Made by a program: the position numbers and the translations under genes. This document shows positions 1 through 10,429 of a DNA stretch of 64,000 nucleotides, one piece after another; position 1 is the stretch's first letter; the number at the start of each line of letters is the position of its first letter. The stretch comes from Diploptera punctata (Eukaryota; Arthropoda; Insecta; Blattodea; Blaberidae). The notes beneath the pieces were generated by a model. That model searched no databases, was not told where the DNA came from, and worked only from the letters and a program-made list of their open reading frames with translations. Location: positions 24,868 to 88,867 of the forward strand of contig JASPKZ010009930.1 of assembly GCA_030220185.1 (NCBI GenBank), given 5' to 3'.

Positions 1-15
1 TCGATAGTGCCAGTG

Positions 16-96
<81 letters not shown>
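1..96 (+). repeat. L-GHV LINE 3' terminus with a (GTAA)20 tail
   Basis: Bases 1-16 match the last bases of the L-GHV LINE family (GATAGTGCCAGTGAG, also near 13167, 34203, 54158 and 58310). Exactly 20 GTAA units follow, at 17-96. Other copies carry short GTTA/GTAA tails at the same place, so I read this as a greatly expanded 3' tail of a retrotransposon copy whose body lies outside the window. Confidence 0.75.
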
Positions 97-159
97 CACT
101 ATTTATTATAATCATGTATATAATTGTAATAAGTCTTGCCTGAAACCTATCCAAAAATG

Positions 160-600
160 GTTACGGCGCAAAAAGTGGACATCCGAATTTCGAGATAATT
201 TTGGTTTTAAAATGAAGCTTAGGACCTCTCAACACGAAAAAAAAATTGCGGACCATCCAGAAACAAAGGAGTAAAATAACATTTTATAAGCACTACGGTC
301 TCACTTACCAAAACATGGAATTCCCTTCCGTCCTATGTCAGAGACTGTCAAACTATAACATCCTTCAAAAACAAACTAAAGAATTATTTAATAACAAACT
401 AACTTATACACCTCACTGATAGTATTCTTTTAGCAATATTAATATATTTAATTATTTATGAAAATAATATTTAGAATAACATATATTTTTATTTCTTTTG
501 TTTTTAAATATTGTATAATCGTAAAATTAGTTTTCTATATCTCATTATTTTCCTTTGTTTTTTATATACACTAGACAGGGACAATTTAATATGCCTTGAT
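160..600 (+). pseudogene. LINE ORF2 C-terminus and 3' UTR fragment
   Basis: Bases 316-402 encode a 28-residue tail beginning WNSLP and ending FKNKLKNYLITN before TAA. This is the usual last segment of non-LTR retrotransposon ORF2 proteins (W-N-x-L-P followed by FK-x-x-LK-x-YL). A similar tail lies at 36790-36870. No catalytic domain remains. The 160-270 stretch is a separate repeated segment, also seen near 1000-1080 and inverted at 3180-3300. The LINE assignment is fairly sure; the clade (CR1, L2 or Jockey-like) is not. Confidence 0.6.
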
Positions 601-849
601 GTTCCTACTATCCCTGCCCAGGCTCCAAAGATGAAATACAGTGTTCCAATATCTTTATGATTAGTTGAAAATAATCATCGTTTCAAGTAGTAGAATGGCT
701 GAGATCAGGTGAAAGATTGTAAATCTTTTCGTGTATACATTTTATTATTAGTTTTAGTCTTAATTTTAACTAATATTAACTGGTTGTATTATAGATAGTA
801 ATATATTAGATATTATCTTTTGATCAAATTTTTACTTAGTGTTTAATAT

Positions 850-970
850 TAGAGTTAATTAAGATTGTTATATTCTGATGTAATATATGTTTGTCCTGGT
901 GAGTGGAAGAGAAGGCCACATGGCCTTAACTCCATCAGGCTAAATAAATCTAAATTTAAATCTAATAATA
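850..970 (+). repeat. Family J LINE 3' end
   Basis: The segment contains GAGTGGAAGAGAAGGCC, then CAT, then GGCCTTAAC, so AAGGCC and GGCCTT form a small stem-loop. An AATAAA-like tail follows. The unit recurs near 1600-1690, 2975-3172, 17280-17370, 18985-19062 and 37290-37372. A shared stem-loop directly before an A- or ATT-rich tail is what a LINE 3' terminus recognised by its own reverse transcriptase looks like. Confidence 0.6.
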
Positions 971-1487
971 CACATGTCACTAGTTTACTATACGAGACAT
1001 CCCCATTTCGATATATATTTGGTATAAAAATGAAGCTTAGGTTCACCAAAGATGAAAACACGAAGAAAATCTGTGACCCATCACTAAATAAACTAGGTTA
1101 GAGTAATTGATTAGGTTAGCTTTTAGTTTCTTACACAAATAGCATAATTTTTTTACATACCTGTAATTTAATATTGTCTAAATGCCAAGAATTAATAATG
1201 CGTTTTTTGCATTATTTAATAAAAATAGACTTAGGATTTGTTAATATATTTACCTAATGCCTTGTATAAAAAGCGTAGATTAATTCATTGTAGTGTTTTT
1301 TTTCTCTTCTTTTTATGCATAGTAGATTCGAGCTGTTATTCCTTCTTTATTCATTGTATCATTAATTTAATTTTAATTGTATTTAGTTTCATTCTATTAT
1401 TAGACATTAATTTCATTATTATTCAATATGACAGATAATGAATTGTTCAATAACTATTATTGTAACTTTTTTTTGTATTCATATGTA

Positions 1488-1690
1488 ACATGTTTGTCCT
1501 GTCTAATATGACTACTATTGTAATTTTTTTGTATTCATGTGTAACATATGTTTGTCCTGTTTTATATGACTATTATTGTATTTTTTTTTGTATTCATATG
1601 TAACATATGCTTGTTCTGGTGAGTGGAAGAGAAGGCCACATGGCCTTAACTCCACCAGGCTAAATAAATAAATCTAAATCTAAAATTCTA
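1488..1690 (+). repeat. Family J LINE 3' end, second copy with internal tandem units
   Basis: The same stem-loop block is at 1620-1660 and ends in a repeated AATAAATCTAAATCTAAA tail. Upstream, a roughly 60-bp unit with TGTAACATATGTTTGTCCTG is repeated about three times (1485-1620), so this copy has tandemly expanded its 3' UTR. Confidence 0.55.
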
Positions 1691-1795
1691 TTTATTACTT
1701 TCGCAGGTTAGAGTAATTTAAATAAGTTAGATTATATTTTAGGTTATTATACATGTATTCTAATATATTATATTCCAAATTTCGAAGATTGCTTC

Positions 1796-2510
1796 TTTTT
1801 TTTTTTTTGGCAATGTCTAGCATCGCCCAGTGCGCTGCACTAGAACCAGTTGCGGCTCCCTGGCAGCAAATACCATAGTGATTATCTGGATGGAGTTTAA
1901 CCACTTAACCTACTATATCTAGCGGCGTTTGTGTTCAGTTTATAAAAATTTTGTAAAGGGAAGGGGATGAAATGAGGTGTAATCCTACTAAAGCAGGGCA
2001 TCGTAAACCACTCGGCCGGCAGAGAGTCCGAAAGCCGACCGAGCGGAATGAGCCACACTACTTTAGCTGTCATACAGCACTCATTTCATTAGCTGGACCA
2101 TCAAAGTCTAGCAAATATGTTCCGGTGAATTGCACGTCGCTGTAGTAGATGCCCTATATTGCGAACAATTGGATTTGTATGATTTTGGATCAGTTGGAAC
2201 ATTTTGTCCACACGTTCTTCAATCGTAGTCGCAATATATGGCATCTGTGCTTGGTTGTGAAGCTCTGCGATCCTCGTGTACATTGGTGCCGAAAAAATAA
2301 TTTTGAAACATTTATTCTGAATTATTTGGACTTTCTTTTTGTGACATCCAGCGAGGATACTCCAGGCTTCACAACCATACAGCAACATGCTTCGGATCAC
2401 AGCTGTGTATAGAATCAGCTTGATCCGGGATGATAGTGTAGGTGACTTGAAAAATGGATAAAGTAACGCAATTGCCGCATTTGATTTACGAATAAAATGC
2501 CGTTTATGTT
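1796..2510 (-). pseudogene. Jockey-like LINE ORF2 C-terminus with 3' UTR and poly(A)
   Basis: On the minus strand, 2400-2101 encodes a 99-residue C-terminal segment. It has LLYGCEAWS, KKKVQIIQNKCFKII and YTRIAELHNQA, the region after the reverse transcriptase of Jockey-like elements (a tyrosine-rich block, then VQNKCL, then TR-x-x-ELH). Upstream the frame continues with changes to about 2510. A 3' UTR of roughly 290 bp runs to a 13-A tail (T-run at 1796-1808 on the plus strand). A related copy on the plus strand lies at 6055-7015, and the 3' UTR also matches 44640-45000. The copy is 5'-truncated and lacks the catalytic motif. Confidence 0.75.
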
Positions 2511-2947
2511 ATAAACATGTGGCTCTATTTATTGAATATTTTGTAAGGGCTAATTTGCCGTTGTTCATTTCCGGGAAATACGTACGATGACATATCGATT
2601 ATTATCGACAGTCGATTCTGTTAAACCATTTTTTCTTAAGAAACTCTACGTGAGAATGTGATTTTTATTAAATTTCAAACTCTTTGCTTATGTAATTTTG
2701 TAAATACAGCGCACTTCTATTATAATGAAATATTTATTCTATTTTGGCATCTCTATTGAAGAAAACATGTTTTCACGCTGGACTAACATCTGAATATCGA
2801 ATCTGACGTCACGACCACAATGGCAGCCACTTGCTTCAGGTAATATAGGAAAAGTGCTTTATAAATTATTTTGTTTGTACATGATATTTACATTGCTACA
2901 TTTAACATATCTTTAACTGTTTATAATTAGTATAGTGTATATTTATA
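2511..2947. other. No gene seen
   Basis: About 440 bp of AT-rich sequence. I see no coding frame, no tRNA-like box and no match to the other repeat families in the window. Confidence 0.4.
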
Positions 2948-3095
2948 TTTGTCAAATATTTATTTGTATTTGTGCTGGTTAGAGTGGAAGAGAAGGCTTC
3001 ATGGCCTTAACTCTGCCAGAATAAATAAAACATTATTATTATTATTATTATCATTATTATTATTATTATCATTATTATTATTATTATTATTATTA

Positions 3096-3172
<77 letters not shown>

Positions 3173-3300
3173 AAACATTATTTTCCAGCGTTGTTTCTAG
3201 ATGGTCCGCAAATTTTTTCACGTTTTCATCTTCGACGTTCCTAAGCTTCATTTTAAAACCAAAATTATCTCGAAATTCGGATGTCAACTTTTTGCTCCGT
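2948..3300 (+). repeat. Family J 3' end with a long (ATT)n tail, abutting an inverted repeated segment
   Basis: The stem-loop block at 2972-3020 is followed by an ATT microsatellite at about 3032-3172 interrupted by a few ATC units. From 3178 to 3300 lies the reverse complement of the segment at 160-270, which includes CCGAATTTCGAGATAAT. The family J tail therefore separates two unrelated repeats. Confidence 0.6.
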
Positions 3301-3960
3301 ACCCAAAAAAAAAAAAAAATTGATGATCGAGAAAAGTCTTCCCCCTCTGAATGTAGATTTGACCCTAAAAGATCTGCTCGCTTCCATTCTCGCTTCGGTT
3401 TTTCCTAATTGCAATTATTTTCAATGAACCGAAAATAATGTTGCCGTGTTAGGTATTACAACCCGACCCATCTTTACTGACTAAACTAATACCATTCGGT
3501 TTTGTGTATATTTGGTTATTGAATCGATTTTCCGATATTATATAGAGTCTAACAACATTTGTGTTATTTACACTGAAGTGAGCTATGTTAGATTAAAGAG
3601 ATGTAATTGAGAAAACTGCATGTGCGGCTGAATATTGGTTTAAATAGTCCGTCTCTCTGATATCTCTATGTTTTTGTTTAAACAACTTTACTGCAAATAA
3701 TATTGGATCAGGTAATTTACCTGCCCGTGTCACTGTTGCCAAATATTGCCGCATTACCTAGTGAACGTTTGCATTTGACAATTTTAACGATCTGCTAAAG
3801 CCAATGTTTGTATATTCATATTTAACGAGCAATGGGAACGATGATTTACTGTTCAAAAAGAGTCATCAAATGAATCGTTCAGTGTGTAATGGTTTTAACT
3901 TGTTTATTTTATCATTTATTTATCTTTTATTTCAAAATGAGTACTGTTTTCATTAATTAC
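3301..3960. other. No gene seen
   Basis: The stretch begins with an A-run (3305-3318). It holds no recognisable frame, tRNA-like promoter or repeat copy that I could match elsewhere in the window. Confidence 0.35.
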
Positions 3961-3969
3961 AATTTAGGC

Positions 3970-4488
3970 TATTCTATGCCACACTCCAAGTATGCCAAAG
4001 GAAAATGGAGAGGAAAATCTTAGGCATAACTCTGAAGGACAGAATCTCGAATACAACACTTCAACCGATATCCTCAACAACTGATCCCGCACAACAAGCC
4101 ATCAGGAAAAAATGGAAGTGGGGAGGCCACGTCTCAAGAATACAGGACGACAGGTGGACAATAAAAACAACCATGTGGGACCCGTACACAGGCAAGAGAC
4201 AGCGCGGAAGACCAAGACGACGATGGGCTGACATCTTCAAAGAACGAGCAGGGGCGCAATGGTCCAGAGTCGCCAGATGCAGGAAAAGCTGGAGAACGAT
4301 GGAGAGCCAACTGTGTATTAACTAATCACAGAACAGACAGTGTATACAAACCAAGTGCTACATCCAAGTCAACTTCTCACCACGGAGTAGCTCACCGGGT
4401 GACACTCTCAAATAGAGCTTAACCCCTGTACAGGGAGGCCTTTGCCCTAAAGGGACATATCAGGCTTTATTTATTTATTTATTTTATG
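3970..4488 (+). pseudogene. LINE ORF2 C-terminus and 3' end with TTTA tail
   Basis: Bases 4005-4325 encode 106 residues beginning MERKILGITLKDRISN. They include WKWGGHVSRIQDDRW, GKRQRGRPRRRW and a final RKSWRTMES. This is the C-terminal signature of many animal LINE ORF2 proteins: KW-x-x-GH(V/I)-x-R, then G-x-R-x-x-GRP-x-x-RW. No reverse transcriptase core is present. The 3' UTR contains AGGGAGGCCTTTGCCCT, which can fold, and ends in TTTA repeats at 4466-4487. It is a 5'-truncated retrotransposed copy. Its C-terminal sequence differs clearly from the L-GHV family. Confidence 0.75.
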
Positions 4489-4580
4489 CCAAATTTCTAC
4501 CTGTGAATATTCGAATAGAACAAGTGACTATTAGCGTCGATTTAGCCAACACAATAATACCAATTTCCACCATTAGACTG

Positions 4581-4583
4581 TGT

Positions 4584-4614
<31 letters not shown>
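4581..4614. repeat. (TA)n microsatellite
   Basis: Uninterrupted TA dinucleotides of about 28 bp. Confidence 0.9.
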
Positions 4615-4615
<1 letters not shown>

Positions 4616-4740
4616 GGGTGTTTCAGAATAAGTATTACAGACATCTAGGGGTTATAGAGCGGACTTAGTTGATAAAGTTTTGTTAAGGAACCCATGTACG
4701 GAAATGTAGCATTCACTTATATACAGGATTTTAATGTTTA

Positions 4741-5628
4741 TAAGGATAATTACATCCAAGTTAAGATTGAAAATAAAATCTCGGAATGCAGACCAATTAA
4801 TCAAGGAGTTAGACAAGGATGTGGTCTTTCACCAATGCTCTTCATAATATACATGCACTCAATTATTAAAGAATGGAGACTACAACCACATGGCAGTATA
4901 CCACTTAATAGATTATATAATTTAGACACCCTATTATTTGCAGATGACATTGTGTTTATAGCGAATTCAGAAGATGACCTACAACGTTCACTCCACTCTT
5001 TTCACCAAACGGCAATAAACTACAACATGGAAATCTCAACAGAAAAATCTAAAGTCATGGCTTTCCTTAGAAAAGACCCAGTTCGCAGTAAAATTGTTAT
5101 TAATAATAAAATATTAGAACAAACCAAACACATTTAACTATCTCGGATACAAGTTACATACGACGAAGAAAAATATTTTAGTCAAAAAATTATAAAATTT
5201 AACAGAGTAACAGGAATTATAAATAATATTTTCAAGCCAAACACAGTACAGCAACACACACGAACTAGAATTTATAAAACACTGGCCAGACCCATATTAT
5301 GTTACGGCAGTGAGGCCTGGACAATTCGCAGTGTAGATGAACAAAGACTAACTGCGGCAGAAATGAAATTTATGAGACGTACTGCGGGCTATTCAAGGAC
5401 AGACCATAAAAGGAATTCTGAGATTCTCAAAGAATTACAAACAGAATCAGTCATGGAATATGTACAAAAATACAGAAACAACTGGAAATCTCACTTACGA
5501 AGAATGGGCAGAACAAGAATACCACGTCAGATCTTAAATTACCAGCCACCAGGCAAGAGATCTTTGGGCAGACCCTTCAAACGTTGGTCTATCACATGAA
5601 AGGAAGAAGAAGAAGATGAAGAAGAAGA
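4741..5628 (+). mobile_element. L-GAA LINE, 5'-truncated, RT region and C-terminus, with TSD
   Basis: A 13-bp duplication, ATTTTAATGTTTA at 4728-4740 and 5629-5641, brackets this 888-bp copy. The first frame has the reverse transcriptase B' and C motifs (QGVRQGCGLSPMLF and LLFADDIVF, with the catalytic FADD) and MEISTEKSKVM. After a frameshift near 5137-5140 the C-terminal half resumes. It has CYGSEAWT, RRTAGYSRTDHKRNSEIL and LGRPFKRW and ends in a (GAA)n-rich 3' tail at 5600-5629. Residues before KDNYIQVKIE in that frame derive from flanking DNA, not from the LINE. Relatives are at 42250-42665, 56775-57119 and 61560-62155. Other clades with an FADD motif cannot be excluded. Confidence 0.85.
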
Positions 5629-5641
5629 ATTTTAATGTTTA

Positions 5642-5835
5642 CACATCATTCTGTGCCTAAAGTTTTATTTTTCTTCTCCACTCGTCTCCCTCCATCCAAT
5701 CCATGTCATCCAGTCCTCTTGCTCTCATTCCAGTTCTTATCTCCTGCATCCACGAGTTTCGAGGTCTTCCTCTCCTCCTTCTTCCAGGCGGACACCATTC
5801 CAATGTTTTTTCTGGGTATGTAGCATTTTTATGTA
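5642..5835 (-). pseudogene. LINE ORF2 C-terminal fragment
   Basis: The minus strand encodes EKTLEWCPPGRRRRGRPRNS, then MQEIRTGMRARGLDDMDW and EGDEWRRKIKL. This is a LINE C-terminal tail with the G-R-R-x-x-GRP motif and the final D-x-EWR. A decayed relative lies at 9905-10090 on the minus strand. No active-site motif remains. Confidence 0.65.
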
Positions 5836-5934
5836 AAATAGGTTTCAAGATTGAAACACATATCGTGTGTCTTGTGTTTCAGAATAAGTGTTACAGACTT
5901 CTATACTCTATTTCAAACGTGTACGCAGCAAGAG

Positions 5935-6054
5935 TACACACAGTTGTCTAGCCTTGAGGCTGGCGTTGGACTCTAATTGGCTGTTTGGTGAGATAATGAG
6001 GGAAACAGCCAATGAGAGTCCAACGCCAGCCTCAAGGCTAGACAACTGTGTGTA
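5935..6054. repeat. Near-perfect inverted repeat (52-bp arms, 16-bp loop)
   Basis: The left arm (5935-5986) and right arm (6003-6054) are reverse complements with about one mismatch. The arms contain CTAGCCTTGAGGCTGGCG, itself partly palindromic (GCCTTGAGGC). The structure sits directly upstream of a Jockey-like RT fragment. It may be a tiny fold-back element or a replication- or repair-derived duplication. Confidence 0.9.
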
Positions 6055-7015
6055 ATATTGCTGTCCTTTGCTGATGATGCTTGTTTGTATCATCAGACAC
6101 CTTTCCGTCTATTACCTGCCGTATCCCTATATTCCAGTCTGCTTTGAATTCCTATCATTCCTGGTTTCGTCTATGGAACATTAAACTCAATGTAAACAAA
6201 ACTAAAGCTGTTTTGTTTTCTAAGTCTAGTAGACGAAGCCAAATCCAATTCACCTTGGGAACTCACCAATTCCGACCAGAGCCTTCAGTCAAGTATCTTG
6301 GGATCCATTTGGATTCCAGGCTTACGTTCAAAATTCATATTCGGCATCTTATTCATAAATCAAATGCGACAATTGCCTTACTTTATCCATTTTTCAAGTC
6401 ACCTACACTGTCAACACGGATCAAAACTGACTCTTTATTCAGCGGTGATCCGTAACATGTTGCTGTACGGTTGTGAAGACTGGAGCATCCTCGCTTATTG
6501 TCACAAAAACAAAGTCCAGATAATACAGAACAAATGTCTCAAAATTATTTGTTCGGCCCCTCTATACACGAGGATCGCAAATGCCTTATATTGCGACTAT
6601 AATTGAACAACGTGCGGATAACATGTTTCATGTTATTCTAATCCCATTGTTCGCAATATAGGGCATGCGTTACAGCTGCGTGCAGTTCATCGGAACATAT
6701 TCCCCAGACCTTGATGTCCCAGTTTCATGAAATGAGAGCTGTGCTGCAGCTGGAGTAGCGTGGCTCATTCCTCCTGGTCGGCTTTCGGACTCTCTGCTTG
6801 TCCGGCCAGGTGGTTTACGATGTCCTGCTCTAGCAAGGTAACAACTCATTTCACCTCCCGTCAACATCAATTTTTAGCTGAACAGCAACGCCGCTAAATA
6901 AGCGCAGGCTAAGTGACTAAACCCCAACTCGATAGTTACAAAGGTATTCGCCGCCAGGGAGCTGCTCCCGGTTCCAACGCGGCACACTGGGTGGCGCTTC
7001 ATGCGCCCCCCCCCC
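6055..7015 (+). pseudogene. Jockey-like LINE, RT fragment to 3' end
   Basis: The copy begins at the RT C motif (SFADDACL, 6063-6086) and continues through WNIKLNVNKTKAVLFSK and VKYLGIHLDSRLTFKIHI. A frameshift near 6435 moves to the frame with LLYGCEDWS and VQIIQNKCLKIICS, after which the frame decays near 6600. The 3' UTR (6610-7015) matches the minus-strand relic at 1796-2100. It carries GGCTTTCGGACTCTCTGC and ends near a C-run at 7007-7016. The catalytic aspartates of the C motif are present, but the upstream RT is missing, so it is not functional. Confidence 0.75.
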
Positions 7016-7016
7016 A

Positions 7017-7235
7017 AAATATTGCTGCACAGACGTTTGAAATAGATGGTAGGGGTTGTATTACAAGTGTGGTTCCCCGTGGCGAATCTGTTGTTCGTTG
7101 TAAAAAGTGTACCTGCGACGCATGTTTTCATACACATGCCCCCATAAGACCTGGTGTGTGCTCAATAATTTCTACTGACGCCAGAATTCGTGCAAGAAGA
7201 TCTTTCCCCGACTCAACAACTCCAAAAAATTTCCT
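7017..7235 (+). other. Unassigned stretch with a short Cys-rich frame
   Basis: A frame running out of the Jockey 3' UTR reads QTFEIDGRGCITSVVPRG and CKKCTCDACFHTHAP. The Cys/His spacing is suggestive, but the frame has no start of its own and no second copy for comparison. I do not call it a gene. Confidence 0.25.
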
Positions 7236-7580
7236 CCGATTGAGGGTCTTTCCACTTTTCAGCGGTTGCCCTTTTACCAGCCGGCTGCTGGCCCTTCACA
7301 TCCACATGTGTCAATCACAGAGGTAGATGATCAACAGCCAGTGTAGGGGTGACATGTGGTTAGCATGTCGAGTCCCCCAGCCGTTATAGCTGGTTCCTCA
7401 ACCTGGAGCCGCTACTTATTGTAGCTACCCAATTGCCTCACGATGCTGGGTGGGCACCGGTCCCATACTGGCCGAAATACCATGAGAAAATTTCTTCCCC
7501 CATGGAGACTCGAACCAGCGCAAGTCCCGTAGCTCTGCGCCAAGGCTTCCTACCTTAACCGCTCGGCTACGGCGCGGGAC
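7236..7580 (-). mobile_element. SINE-C, tRNA-derived
   Basis: Full-length copy on the minus strand, with its 5' head at 7580. The head reads GCCGTAGCCGAGCGGTTAAG (A-box region) followed by GGTTCGAGTCTCC (B box), as in a serine- or leucine-type tRNA. A body of about 260 bp follows. Other copies are at 18630-18880, 21211-21401 plus 33702-33863 (split by an LTR element) and 36044-36388. Confidence 0.85.
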
Positions 7581-7734
7581 AAAAGATGACTAAGAACCTT
7601 ATTCTCAATTAATATTTTCTCCTCCCTTAAAATAAGAGTCCATGTTGAAGTATCACGAAATTATCGAAACGGTAACCCTTGATACTAAGGTATTCCCAAA
7701 ATATTAGGAGCGGGGAGATGGATAGTTTCCAAAA

Positions 7735-8735
7735 ATGAAGCGTAAGGGAAAGAACCAGGTAAATATTTTTTTTTGCGCGATAGTGCGTTTTGTCGTCCAT
7801 GGCGGCCATGATTGAAAGTTCAACTTCCTACATTTCAGGGTTGCCAACCTAAATAACTGTACTGTAATGACATAACTATACTGCAATATTATATAATACA
7901 AACCACGTGTGGAAAGTAAAACCACTGACATCTATGTATACTACATACAATGTGTACACAAAAAATATCCAAACGGTAGTGTTAATAATGTTTGTAGTGT
8001 ATAATGCTATTGTGTTATTATTTAATTGTAATATTATTATTGTGTTTTCTTTATGTAATTGTAATGTTATTGCTATTGTGTTATTACTTAATTGTAATAT
8101 TATTGTGTTTTCTTTATGTAATTGTAATGTTAATGTTTTTAGTGTATAATGCTATTGTGTTATTATTTAATTGTAATATTTTTATTGTGTTTTCTTTATG
8201 TAATTGTAATGTTATTGCTGTTTTTGTTTATTTTTCTTTACACTAGTACCAATTATTACTTTATTGTAACGGACTGTCAACAGCACGTACGGCTTACTGC
8301 CCGTGCGACCCATATTTGTAAATAATATTGTAAATATCTTACTTTTTGTCTAATAAAGTCCTACTACTACTATATAGATTATACGAAACATATCACTACA
8401 TTTTAAATGAACAGAACTTTATTTGAAACAATATAAAACAATAAATACGCACTAGCCGTCATTTTATGACTGATTGGTGTCATGGCCTGCTGTAGTTTCA
8501 ACTAATAAACATTGCCCACACTGTTAACTTAGTCAGTTGCTTATAATGAACGCAAATATTTCCAACAAATATGTTAGTATTGTACTATTATTTATTATTT
8601 TGAAAACATCATAGCGCAAAACATAATGTACAACGCACGTTTATGAAGTATTTTACAGAATCTCAGAAATTAAAAACAGCGCGATAGCGAGGTTTTAAAC
8701 ATTTTCCTCATTTCTGTAAAAAACACTTCCCAACC
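7735..8735 (+). repeat. Family H repeat, copy 1, interrupted by family I
   Basis: The segment from about 7735 to 7987 and from 8366 to 8735 matches 10430-11580. Shared landmarks are TTTGCGCGATAGTG, GGGTTGCCAACCTAAATAAC, a TATACTACATACAATGT stretch and GCATCGTAATATACTATTTT. The interval 7988-8365 is an inserted family I LINE 3' end. I see no coding frame, so the class is unknown. Confidence 0.7.
7988..8365 (+). mobile_element. Family I LINE 3' end with CTA tail
   Basis: The last part (8225-8365) matches 42905-43068. It contains GTAACGGACTGTCAACAGCA, TACGGCTTACTGCCCGT and a terminal TAATAAAGTCC followed by CTACTACTA. The AATAAA-type signal and trinucleotide tail suggest a LINE 3' end. The AT-rich part before it has two imperfect tandem units of roughly 150 bp (7995-8225). 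Confidence 0.6.
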
Positions 8736-9285
8736 TCGCATCGTAATATACTATTTTTGTCGAAATGGAGTTTGAGGTGTCATTATATTCTCCGTGGAAA
8801 GCGAAACAGTGAGAGATACTGGTTATTCATGGGTTTGCCTCCGAAATATGCCAAACAGGTAAGGAAGTATGGATGTTGTATGACTGAAAGTACGTTTTTC
8901 TATGTCTCAAAGAACAAGCGACTTACCTCTTCTTTTTCGTGTACTCTTAATATATACTTCATGTATCAATGCGAATTCACGATTACTGGTCACTGTTTCA
9001 TGTAATGTATTGAAAATAATCCTACGTAAACATTTCTTATAGTCAGCAATTTAAAGTCAATGAATTGACAGTGGTTTCACGTACATCAACCATGCTATTG
9101 TCAAAATAAAGATCAGCTGATGTAATGGAAAAAAAAGTGTATGAATCTTTCTACAGTAATTGAGATTTAAAAAAAGCATAGTTGACAATACCGTTTGAAT
9201 ATAGAAGCTGAAAACTGAAAAGGGACTATTCTTAAGTTATATTTATATACGCTATTATGCGCGCCATCTGACATTGCCGTATAAT
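8736..9285. other. No gene seen
   Basis: A frame at 8757-9005 is open, but its product shows no motif and the region has no neighbouring homologous copy. I treat the stretch as non-coding. Confidence 0.35.
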
Positions 9286-9287
9286 AA

Positions 9288-9836
9288 ATAATAACACTGA
9301 GAAACAAAAAATAAACTTTTTTTTTGTCTCAGAAAGAAAAATATGTGATTCTGATAGTATTTTTTCTCCTGAATTCAAATATGATATCGGTTTTTCTCCA
9401 TCACGCAAGGTTTCCGAGAGAGAGAGGAACTTATAATTTAAAACACTTTAATATTTTCTACATTCGTAACTACACAATATTCGAACTCACGTAGAAAGTA
9501 AGAAATTACGATTTTCTGCTATATTTCGCCTGTGGAGCATCCTTCTTGATGGTCCAACAATAATCGGCCAGCATATTAGGATTCCATTTGCCTTGATATC
9601 TCTTTCTCATAGCTGAAATCTCCTGAGTTAGCTCATTTGATTTTATTTTACAATGGACAAATGGACGAAAAAACGTTTATTAAAAAAATAATTATTTAAA
9701 TCCATTAATTGAAACTGAAATAAAAAAAACTGTGGGTGATGGAGAAATTCCGAATACATATTTGAAAACACGATAAAAACTGCATAAGTACAACTATTGG
9801 TACTCATGAGACAAAAATCATGTTGACCAGCGTTAT
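9288..9836 (+). repeat. MITE-A, short interspersed element, copy 1
   Basis: About 550 bp, repeated on the plus strand at 58855-59400 and on the minus strand at 14562-15060 and 52230-52768. One end reads AACACTGAGAAACAAAAAAT, and the other, reversed, begins AATAACGCTGG, so the ends share a short inverted AACACTG/CAGTGTT-like sequence. There is no ORF. It could be a non-autonomous DNA transposon. The boundaries are approximate and no clear target duplication was found. Confidence 0.6.
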
Positions 9837-9904
9837 TTTACCACTATGTTTAACATTGTGGATTTATAAAACTCTCCCTGATTAAATTTTATTTATTTAC
9901 ACTG

Positions 9905-10090
9905 TTTATACATCTTTCTGTGCCTAAAATTTTATTTTCCTTCTCAATTCCTTCCTATCCATCCACTCAATGTCTTCTAGTCCTCTTGTTGTCATTCCAG
10001 TTCTTATTTATTGCACCTGTGACTTTCGAGGTCTTCCTTTATTTCTTCTTCCAGGTGAACACCATTCCAATGTTTTTCAGGGTAACCTTA
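9905..10090 (-). pseudogene. Decayed LINE ORF2 C-terminal fragment
   Basis: This is a diverged relative of 5642-5835. The shared plus-strand words TTTTATTTT, CATTCCAGTTCTTAT and TTTCGAGGTCTTCCT occur in the same order. On the minus strand the equivalent of the RGRP region is disrupted. Confidence 0.5.
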
Positions 10091-10429
10091 CTTTTTGCAT
10101 TCGTCGTACATGCCCATACCAAATTAATTGTTCATCTTCATAATTCTTCCGTACGTGTTTCTCACTGAACTTCTCCTGAACAACTGGATCGCTTTTGATG
10201 ACATTTTTTTGTGTGTGTTTGAGTGGGTTCCTGGGTGGTTTAGATTCAGAATAATTGGATCCTGGAGGTTGCGCTGCGATCGGGTAATAGAGTTTTTTGT
10301 CAGATGTGTAGTCATCTGTATTACAATATTTCGCGCGACAACAAAATTACGTCATAATGCACGCGTCTTGAGCCACAACAGATGGCAGTGAAAAGTTTTC
10401 TTGCGAACTTATTAATTAGTGAATTTTAT

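Noticed and set aside
2949..3173. A leucine-rich 74-codon frame (and a similar one at 52774-53064)
   Set aside because: It is only an ATT/TTA microsatellite translated; no biological protein.
4694..4740. ATG at 4694 as the start of a LINE protein
   Set aside because: The 13-bp target duplication shows that bases before 4741 are flanking DNA.
8757..9005. An 82-codon open frame
   Set aside because: No motif, no second copy, no promoter or splice evidence; length is expected by chance.
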